Assembly (NCBI RefSeq): GCF_018332655.1
Contig: NZ_BOQL01000043.1
Span: forward strand, 62,001-126,000
Length of the DNA: 64,000 nucleotides
Direction of reading: 5' to 3'
From: Actinoplanes auranticolor
GTDB taxonomy: Bacteria > Actinomycetota > Actinomycetes > Mycobacteriales > Micromonosporaceae
Positions 58,134-64,000 of this stretch are shown piece by piece. The notes beneath the pieces are model-generated. The model had not been told where the DNA came from, did no database searches, and saw only the letters and a program-made list of their open reading frames with translations. Position 1 is the stretch's first letter. Every line of letters starts with the position of its first letter. The translations under genes and the position numbers were made by a program.

Positions 58134-58693
58134 CCCCCGATCCGGACGACCCCATCGGCGCGGACGACGACGCCGACACCCGCTGTGCCGGCCTCACCAC
58201 GGCCGGCCGGCACGACGATGCGGTGCACCTCGCCGGGCAGACGGTGCGGGCCGCTCCCCGCCGCGCCGCGGGCTACGACCGGCTGGCCCGGGCCCTGCTC
58301 GGCGCCGGGCGGTTCGCGGAGGCCGAGGAGGCTGTCCGTACCGCCGCTCTGCTGGCGCCCGGCGGCCCGGAGCGGCTGCTCACCCTCGCCGCTGTCCAGG
58401 CCGGGCAGGGTCGCCGCGACCAGGCCCGCCGCACGCTGCTCGCGGTGCTCGAACAGGATCCCCGGCACGGCGTGGCGGCCCAGCAGCTGGCCGGGCTGGA
58501 GGCACCCGTCCGGCGCGGGGCCCGGCGCAGTTCCGGCAACCGCGCCATGGTGGTCCCCGCGCTGGTTATGGTGCTGATCGGAACCGTGTTGCTGCTGCTG
58601 CGCCAGGCGGCCGCGGCGGCGGTGACCTGCCTGGTGCTAGCGGCAGTGCTCCTGCTGGGTGGCTTTCCCGGAAACCGCTCAGAACAGCGCTGA
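58130..58693 (+). CDS. TPR protein with two C-terminal membrane helices
   Basis: A 187-residue protein: an acidic start (PDPDDPIGADDDADT), about three TPR-like helical pairs (RLARALLGAGRFAEAEEAVRTAALLAPGGPERLLTLAAVQAGQGRRDQA), and two hydrophobic helices near the end (VVPALVMVLIGTVLLLL and AAVTCLVLAAVLLLGGF). The GTG overlaps the preceding stop (GTGA). Its TPR part resembles that of the next gene. Confidence 0.8.
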   Translation: MTPDPDDPIGADDDADTRCAGLTTAGRHDDAVHLAGQTVRAAPRRAAGYDRLARALLGAGRFAEAEEAVRTAALLAPGGPERLLTLAAVQAGQGRRDQARRTLLAVLEQDPRHGVAAQQLAGLEAPVRRGARRSSGNRAMVVPALVMVLIGTVLLLLRQAAAAAVTCLVLAAVLLLGGFPGNRSEQR

Positions 58694-58738
58694 GGGTGCC
58701 GATGATGGCGGTGTGAGCCTTAACTCCGGAGCAAGGCG

Positions 58739-59458
58739 ATGACCGACCTGGACGCGGCGCGGGCAAGGGTGCAGCAGCCCGGCGGGCCGGGGCTGAGCAC
58801 GCCCACGGAGATCGGGGTCGCGCGGGCCGCCGCCCTCTTCGAGCGGGTGGACCCGGCGGCCGCGGCGGCCCACCTCGAGCCGGTGCTGGCCGCCGACCCG
58901 CAGTCCGCGGCCGGCTGGATCCTGCTGGCCCGGGTGCGGCTCGTGCTGGACGAGGTGGACAAGGCCCTGGAGGCGGCGAACCGGGCGATCACGCTGGCCC
59001 CGGAGGATCCCCGGCCGCTGGCCATCGCCAGCCGTGCCCTCACCCTGCTCGGCCGGCACGAGGAGGCGGTGACCATGGCCTACCGGGCCGTCATCGTCGA
59101 GCCGAAGAACCCGCTCTGGCACGACCGGGTCGCCTGGTCCCTGCTGGCCGCCGACCGGCAGTACGCCGACGCCGAGCAGGCCGCCCGCACAGCCATCGGA
59201 CTGGCCCCCGACGAGGCGCACTACTACTTCACCCACGGCGTGACGCTGGACGCGCTCGGGCATGCCGACCAGGCCCGCCAGGCGTTCCTGATCTCGCTGA
59301 AGCTGGAGCCGGAGAACCCCGTCGCCCAGCACCGGCTCGCGGTGCTCAACGGCGAGAACGTCCGCGCGCCGGAGAAGAAGAAGCGGGGCTGGAAGCTCTT
59401 CGGCAAGCGCGCGGGAGCCGCCGCTACGCCGGTACGCCCCGAGGAGTACCTGCCCTAG
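58739..59458 (+). CDS. TPR-repeat protein
   Basis: A 239-residue soluble protein with about five TPR units (VDPAAAAAHLEPVLAADPQSAAGWILLARVRLVLDEVDKALEAANRAITLAPEDP and following) and a basic tail (EKKKRGWKLFGKRAG). Such proteins act as adaptors; the partner is unknown. GGAGC precedes the ATG by 7 nt. The last 35 nt overlap the convergent membrane-protein gene. Confidence 0.85.
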   Translation: MTDLDAARARVQQPGGPGLSTPTEIGVARAAALFERVDPAAAAAHLEPVLAADPQSAAGWILLARVRLVLDEVDKALEAANRAITLAPEDPRPLAIASRALTLLGRHEEAVTMAYRAVIVEPKNPLWHDRVAWSLLAADRQYADAEQAARTAIGLAPDEAHYYFTHGVTLDALGHADQARQAFLISLKLEPENPVAQHRLAVLNGENVRAPEKKKRGWKLFGKRAGAAATPVRPEEYLP

Positions 59459-60452
59459 CCCGCATGATCAGCCAGACCAGCCAGCCCGTACCGATGATGA
59501 AGCCGAAGCTGATCAGCCGGTAGAGCACCACCGCGGCCAGCGCCGAGGCGCTGGTCAGGCCGCCCGCCACCAGGCCCAGCACCAGCGCGGCGTCGACCAC
59601 GCCGAGCCCGCCGGGCACGATCGGCACGCTGGCCGCGGCCATCCCGGCGCAGTACGCGATCACCAGCGGTGCCGGATGGATGCCGGTGGCCCCGACGGCG
59701 ATGCAGCACATCCACAGGCACAGCGCGTCCAGCAGCCAGTTCGCCACGGCCAGCAGCACCGCGAGGGTGAGGTCGGCCGGGCGCACCCGCACCGAACGCA
59801 ACTGGTCCACGAAGGTCGTCAGCCGGGTGTGCCCGCTCTCCGCGGGGCGCCGCCGGGCCCGGTTGACCCCGCTCAGCAGCCGGCGGGCCGGGCCCATCAG
59901 CCACTGCGGATGCCGCGCCACCAGCCGCACCAGGAACGCGACGATCAGGGCCCCGGCCATGTAGCACAGCAGCGTCCGCCAGCTGCCCGTGCTCCGGGTC
60001 AGGATGCCGAAGACCGCGCCGATCAGCACCAGCGCGCCCGCCGACAGCACCCCGCTGAGCGCGATGCTCCAGGAGGCCACCGCCGAGGAGGCGCCGTAGC
60101 GGCGCAGAGTCCGGAAGTTGAAGGCGGTGGAGAAGACCGGGCCGCCGGGCAGCGTCGCGCTCAGCGAGTGGGCCGCGTACGCGAGCGCCACGTGCCGGCG
60201 GACCGGGATGCTGGTGCCGGCCCCGCGTAACAGGGCCTGCTGCATCCGGGCGTAGCTGCCCATCGAGGCGATCTCGGCGATGACCGCGCCGGCGACCCAG
60301 TTCCAGGCCGGGGTGCGCAGCTGCTGGAGGGCGCCGGCCAGCGCCGGCCAGCCGATCACCAGCTCGGTGCCGAGGATGAGGACGACGACCGCCACGACGG
60401 CCGGTGGGCGGCGCCACCAGGCCGGCGGTGCGGTCTCCTGCGCAACGGCCAT
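59424..60452 (-). CDS. LPG-synthase-like integral membrane protein (UPF0104)
   Basis: A 342-residue protein with about eight helices, of the lysylphosphatidylglycerol synthase transmembrane (flippase-like) family: YAAHSLSATLPGGPVFSTAFNFRTLRRYGASSAVASWSI and IPIVPGGLGVVDAALVLGLVAGG are its signatures. There is no aminoacyl-transferase domain, so it probably moves a lipid-linked substrate. It is preceded by 42 nt to the next gene and has no operon partner. Confidence 0.87.
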   Translation of the reverse strand: MAVAQETAPPAWWRRPPAVVAVVVLILGTELVIGWPALAGALQQLRTPAWNWVAGAVIAEIASMGSYARMQQALLRGAGTSIPVRRHVALAYAAHSLSATLPGGPVFSTAFNFRTLRRYGASSAVASWSIALSGVLSAGALVLIGAVFGILTRSTGSWRTLLCYMAGALIVAFLVRLVARHPQWLMGPARRLLSGVNRARRRPAESGHTRLTTFVDQLRSVRVRPADLTLAVLLAVANWLLDALCLWMCCIAVGATGIHPAPLVIAYCAGMAAASVPIVPGGLGVVDAALVLGLVAGGLTSASALAAVVLYRLISFGFIIGTGWLVWLIMRARAGTPRGVPA

Positions 60453-60494
60453 CGCCGCTCATCGTCGCACCGTCGGTGCCGGTGGGCAGGGCGT

Positions 60495-61670
60495 TCAGCG
60501 GGTGTAGGCCACCAGCGAGAGGCCCTCGAGCGCGGCCGGCTCGCGGGCCCGCAACAGCAGGGTGAAGTCGGGGGCGAACAGGGAGAGCCGGCGCTTGCCG
60601 TCCTTGACCGAGCGGACCAGCAGGTTGCCGGCCGGGTCGAAGACGGCGCCGATGATCCGGCCGGAGACCGGCAGGTCGACGATGTCGCCGGTCACCGTGT
60701 CCAGCACCGCGTCCGCGGGTGCCGCGGCCGAGTCCGTCGCTCCGGCCGGGTCCGAGGTGCCCGGCGCGAGATGCACGGTCACCAGGTCCCCGGTGGCGTC
60801 GACGCTGACCGGGCGGCAGGCGGCGCGCCCGGCCGGGTCACCGCTGTCCGGCACCGGGGTGCCGGTCTGCGCGTTCGTCTCCGCCACCCCCAGTCCGCAG
60901 CCGGCGGTCGCGTAGACCAGCGTGGAACCGTCACCGGACCAGCGGAAGTGCTGCCCGTCCAGGCCGCTGGGCAGCGGGGTCAGGGCGCCCGTGGCCACGT
61001 CCAGCACGCCCGGCTCGGTGGCGTCGATCAGCAGCCGGGTGCCGTCCGGGGACCAGGCCGGGGCCTGGGCCGCCGAGGCAGTCCCCGCGTACGCCTGCTG
61101 GGGCTCGCCGCCACCGGTGTCCGTCACCATGAGGCTGCCGTCCGCCACGTAGGCCACCCGGGTGCCGTCGGGCGAGACGCCGACCGTCGCGTACGGCTTC
61201 GAGAGCACCGTCTCCGGCTGGTCTCCCGGGGTCAGCCGGACCAGCCGCCCGTCGTCACCGGTGTCGGCGTAGAAGATGTGTCCCGGCAGGTCCGCGATGG
61301 ACGTCGAGCGCGGGGTGGACGTGGAGCCGGCCGGGCGCGGCCGGTCCGGCCGGCTCGCCCGCGGGGGCGTCACCGGCTTGGTCGTGGCCGAGCTGTTCAT
61401 CCGCTGGCTCACGGCGGGGGCCGGGGCGGAAGGCGCCGGCGGGGCACCGGCGACCGGGGCGACCGGCTGGGGACCCGAGCGCGGCAGCTGCCACAGGCCG
61501 CTGCCCAGCAGGGCCAGGGCGACCACCGCCGCCGCCGTGCCCACCGCGGCCTCCCGGCGGCCGAGCCGGCGCGAGCGGGCCAGCGAGCGCTCGTACAGAT
61601 CGGTCGCCGCGACGGAGTCGGCCAGCTCGCGCAGCTCTGCGCGCAACGGATCGGGATCGGGTCCGGTCAT
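60495..61670 (-). CDS. membrane-anchored beta-propeller protein paired with SigE-type sigma factor
   Basis: A 391-residue protein with a cytoplasmic N-terminal segment, one transmembrane helix (about 41-61, GTAAAVVALALLGSGLWQL) and an outer PD40/WD40-like propeller (VGVSPDGTRVAYVADGSLMV, APAWSPDGTRLLIDATEPGV, HFRWSGDGSTLVYATAG). Its position directly after the sigma gene, overlapping at ATGA, suggests it is the sigma factor's anti-sigma or sensor, but it lacks a zinc finger; this is an inference. Confidence 0.82.
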   Translation of the reverse strand: MTGPDPDPLRAELRELADSVAATDLYERSLARSRRLGRREAAVGTAAAVVALALLGSGLWQLPRSGPQPVAPVAGAPPAPSAPAPAVSQRMNSSATTKPVTPPRASRPDRPRPAGSTSTPRSTSIADLPGHIFYADTGDDGRLVRLTPGDQPETVLSKPYATVGVSPDGTRVAYVADGSLMVTDTGGGEPQQAYAGTASAAQAPAWSPDGTRLLIDATEPGVLDVATGALTPLPSGLDGQHFRWSGDGSTLVYATAGCGLGVAETNAQTGTPVPDSGDPAGRAACRPVSVDATGDLVTVHLAPGTSDPAGATDSAAAPADAVLDTVTGDIVDLPVSGRIIGAVFDPAGNLLVRSVKDGKRRLSLFAPDFTLLLRAREPAALEGLSLVAYTR

Positions 61671-62272
61671 CGGCCGGCCTCGTGCACGTCGGCCAGGACG
61701 CGCAGGTCGGGCACGAGCGTCCGGAGCCGGTCCAGGGCCCGGCCGCACTGGGTCTTCACCGTGCTGACCGACACCCCGAGCATCTGGGCCGCCTCGACCT
61801 CGGTGTGGTCCTCGAAGTAGCGGAGCACGATCACCGCGCGCTGCTTCGGGCTCAGCGAGAGCAACGCCCGTTGCAGGGTGATCCGGCGGACCGCGGCCTC
61901 GGCGGGGTCGTCGGTGCTGCCACCGTGCCGCTCCAGGTCGTCGCCGGGCAGGGACTCGGCGACCTTCGGCCGCCGCCACAGGGAGACCTGGGCGTGATAC
62001 ATGACCTTGCGGGCGTACGCCTCGGCGTTGCTCGGTTTCTCCAGCCGGGACCAGGCGCGGTGGGTGCGGGCCAGTGCCTCCTGCACGAGATCCTCGGCGA
62101 GGTGCTGGTCGCCGGTCAGCAGGAAGGCCGAGCGCAACAGGGCATGGGAACGCTCACGGACGAAATCCGCATAGGCGCAGTCGCGAGCGTCATCCATCCC
62201 CAGCTGTCCGATCGCGGTCCGGAGGGATTGGTGAGCGTACAGCGGCTGGTCAAGCGCCGCGTCAGTGCTCAC
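61667..62272 (-). CDS. SigE-family ECF sigma factor
   Basis: A 201-residue group-4 sigma factor of the actinobacterial SigE family, recognised by YADFVRERSHALLRSAFLLTGDQHLAEDLVQEALARTHRAWSRL and a region 4 ending LGVSVSTVKTQCGRALDRLR. The GTG at 62272 has GGAG 7 nt upstream; a later ATG at 62197 begins exactly at the fold, so the first 25 residues may be dispensable. It heads a two-gene operon. Confidence 0.9.
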   Translation of the reverse strand: MSTDAALDQPLYAHQSLRTAIGQLGMDDARDCAYADFVRERSHALLRSAFLLTGDQHLAEDLVQEALARTHRAWSRLEKPSNAEAYARKVMYHAQVSLWRRPKVAESLPGDDLERHGGSTDDPAEAAVRRITLQRALLSLSPKQRAVIVLRYFEDHTEVEAAQMLGVSVSTVKTQCGRALDRLRTLVPDLRVLADVHEAGR

Positions 62273-62525
62273 GTCTCGTCTCCGAACCCGGTTTCTCCGC
62301 GTAGGTCATGGATGCGCGCCGGCCGATGCCCCCCGTACCACCGGCATCGGCTCATGCGCGTACGCCAGGAAGACGCGTTCGAGTCGATCTCCGGGTGACA
62401 GGCCGTTCGGTTGGTTCGTTCTGACCGAATGGCCGGCGCGTTCCGGTGCCGGCGCCTTCTCAGCAAGCGTTCAGCCTGACTTGTTAGCTTCTGCCCGACC
62501 TGTCAGTCCTGGTTAAGGGGTGTTC

Positions 62526-63476
62526 GTGGGCTTCAAGAAGATGCTGGGTGCCTTCGGTGTGGGCGGGCCGAGTGTCGACACCGTGCTGGCCGAACCGTCC
62601 GGGCGCCCCGGCGGCACGCTGACCGGAACGGTCAACCTGGTCGGTGGCAGCCATGACGTCGAGATCGAGCACATCACCCTGGGACTGGTCACCCGGGTCG
62701 AGGTCGAGGGCGGCCAGGGCGAGTACGGCGCCACCGGCGAGTTCCACCGCGTCGGTGTCAGCGGACCGATGCGCCTGGCGGAGAAGCAGGAGCTGGCGCT
62801 GCCGTTCCAGCTCGTGCTGCCGTGGGAGACGCCGATCACCGCCGCCTACGGTCAGCACCTGCGGGGCATGACGATGGGCGTGCGCACCGAGGTGGCCATC
62901 GCCCGGGCCGTCGACAAGGGCGACCTGGACCCGATCGCGGTCCACCCGCTGCCGCTGCAGGAGCGCATCCTCGACGCGTTCGCCCGGCTCGGCTTCCAGT
63001 TCAAGAACGCCGACCTGGAGTACGGCCGGATCGCCGGCGTGCACCAGACCCTGCCGTTCTACCAGGAGATCGAGTACTACCCGCCGGCCCAGTACGCGCA
63101 CGGCGTCAACGAGGTCGAGCTCACCTTCGTGACCAACCCGCACACCGTCGAGGTGGTGCTGGAGTTCGACAAGCGCGGCGGCATGTTCAGCGGCGGGCAC
63201 GACTCGTACGGCCGTTACACCGTCCCGCACACCGACGCGGAGACCGCCGACTGGGTGCAGGTCGTCGACGGCTGGGTCCGCGAGGCCGTCTCCCAGCGCC
63301 AGAGCTACGGCGCTCCGGCGTACGGCGGTGGCTACGGCCACGGCGGCCACGGGCGCGGTCACGGTCCCGGGATGGGCGGCATGGTCGCCGGCGTCGCGGG
63401 TGGCATGGCCGCGGGCTACGTGGCCGGCGAGGTCATGGAAGAGGTCTTCGAGGACGACGGCGGCGGCGAGGAGTAG
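62526..63476 (+). CDS. Spo0M-like sporulation-control protein
   Basis: A 316-residue protein of the Spo0M family (arrestin-like fold): GGTLTGTVNLVGGSHDVEIEHITLGLVTRVEVEG, LPFQLVLPWETPITAAYGQHLRGMTMGVRTEVAIARAVDKGDLDPI. The C-terminal 60 residues are Gly/His-rich (GGYGHGGHGRGHGPG) and end in an acidic run, possibly metal-binding. GTG at 62526 follows AAGGGG by 6 nt; a GTG two codons earlier is possible. In actinomycetes these proteins are tied to differentiation. Confidence 0.9.
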   Translation: MGFKKMLGAFGVGGPSVDTVLAEPSGRPGGTLTGTVNLVGGSHDVEIEHITLGLVTRVEVEGGQGEYGATGEFHRVGVSGPMRLAEKQELALPFQLVLPWETPITAAYGQHLRGMTMGVRTEVAIARAVDKGDLDPIAVHPLPLQERILDAFARLGFQFKNADLEYGRIAGVHQTLPFYQEIEYYPPAQYAHGVNEVELTFVTNPHTVEVVLEFDKRGGMFSGGHDSYGRYTVPHTDAETADWVQVVDGWVREAVSQRQSYGAPAYGGGYGHGGHGRGHGPGMGGMVAGVAGGMAAGYVAGEVMEEVFEDDGGGEE

Positions 63477-63481
63477 TAGTC

Positions 63482-64000
63482 CTACCGGCGACCCTCGCGG
63501 GCGCGGGCCTCGGTCGCCGCGACCGCGTCCGTGAGGGTCCGGGCGGTGTCGATCAGCGGCACGTGGCTGAACGCCTGCGGGAAGTTGCCGACCAGCCGCC
63601 CGGCCTCGGTGTCGTACTCCTCGGAGAGCAGCCCGACGTCGTTGCGCAGGGCGAGCAGCCGTTCGAAGACCTCCCGCGCCTCGTCGTGCCGGCCCATCAG
63701 CGCGTAGTTGTCGGCCAGCCAGAACGTGCAGGCCAGGAACGCGCCCTCACCGGGCGGCAGGCCGTCCACATCGGTGTCCGGGTGCTGGGTGTAACGCTGC
63801 ACGAAGCCGTCCTTGAGCAGGTGCTGCTCGATCGCCGCGACCGTGCCGGCGACCCGCTCGTCGTCCGGCGGCAGGAAGCCGACCAGCGGCACCATGAGCA
63901 GGGCGGCGTCCAGTTCCTCGGAGCCGTAGAACTGGGTGAAGGTGCGGCGCTCGGGGTCGTAGCCTTTCTGCAGGATGTCGGCGCGGATGGCGTCGCGCAG
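63482..64000 (-). CDS. glycoside hydrolase family 15-type protein, 3' part
   Basis: The window holds the last 172 codons of a GH15-type (glucoamylase/trehalase-like) protein. The frame is open to the right edge (RDAIRADILQKGYDPERRTF, FTQFYGSEELDAALLMVPLVGFLPPDDERV, LACTFWLADNYALMGRHDEAREVFERLL, NFPQAFSHVPLIDTA). The catalytic Glu of the final helix pair cannot be judged without the start. These enzymes in actinomycetes often act on trehalose. Confidence 0.88.
   Translation of the reverse strand: MRDAIRADILQKGYDPERRTFTQFYGSEELDAALLMVPLVGFLPPDDERVAGTVAAIEQHLLKDGFVQRYTQHPDTDVDGLPPGEGAFLACTFWLADNYALMGRHDEAREVFERLLALRNDVGLLSEEYDTEAGRLVGNFPQAFSHVPLIDTARTLTDAVAATEARAREGRR

Overview
The window is about 64 kb of very GC-rich DNA packed with protein genes, with strong third-position G/C bias, frequent GTG starts and ATGA/GTGA stop-start overlaps. 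The gene content fits a filamentous actinomycete: ECF sigma/anti-sigma pairs, SigE-family sigma, AfsR-like regulators, Ser/Thr kinase, Spo0M, septum-formation-like protein and many leaderless promoters. Micromonosporaceae (Actinoplanes-like) is my best guess; that is an inference from style and content. I see no rRNA or tRNA gene and no CRISPR array. One IS110-family insertion sequence is present.

Layout. 1-2.3 kb: a secreted lipoprotein diverges from a SigL-like sigma/anti-sigma pair, and both directions carry a TGAACC-N16/17-CGTGTG promoter. 2.3-3.9 kb: small PPOX protein, membrane protein, and a rhodanese-cysteine dioxygenase sulfur operon behind a palindromic operator. 4.2-8.7 kb: membrane Ser/Thr kinase, glycosyltransferase, secreted neprosin-domain protein. 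8.8-11 kb: a second SigL-like pair, in which a 77-bp insert makes a tiny ORF that keeps the two genes translationally chained; then a PPOX and a DCC protein. 11-18.4 kb: a furanose-type ABC importer (YtfQ/R/T-YjfF order) with a secreted GH2 enzyme carrying two AbfB domains. 18.7-26.1 kb: two tandem AfsR-like ATPase regulators, a small unknown gene and a LuxR-type regulator. 26.3-29.6 kb: TetR regulator, S66 peptidase and the IS110 element with a structured non-coding leader (candidate bridge RNA).

29.7-37.5 kb: MFS exporter, receiver protein, MazG/DUF4180/HTH cluster, then a histidine kinase-response regulator-MMPL transporter unit whose kinase and transporter promoters carry the same 16-bp palindrome at exactly the same distance (46 nt) from identical TAGCGT -10 boxes. 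37.6-46.2 kb: CsbD protein, two GGDEF-EAL proteins, a CrcB fluoride channel pair, a DUF4190/septum-type protein, and a divergent SDR/HxlR pair. 46.6-51.6 kb: DeoR-controlled sugar or polyol ABC importer (no ATPase gene) with a zinc dehydrogenase. 51.6-59.5 kb: APC permease, secreted S33 peptidase, NAD kinase, a yybP-ykoY manganese riboswitch before a GDT1/UPF0016 exporter, a cyclase-family hydrolase and TPR proteins. 59.4-64 kb: LPG-synthase-like membrane protein, a SigE-family sigma operon, Spo0M, and the 3' part of a GH15-family gene cut by the window edge.

The strongest signals beyond routine annotation are the paired palindromes of the kinase/MMPL unit, the SigL-type divergent promoters, the frame-preserving insert in the second sigma/anti-sigma pair, the Mn riboswitch with a hairpin over the ribosome binding site, and the IS110 leader.
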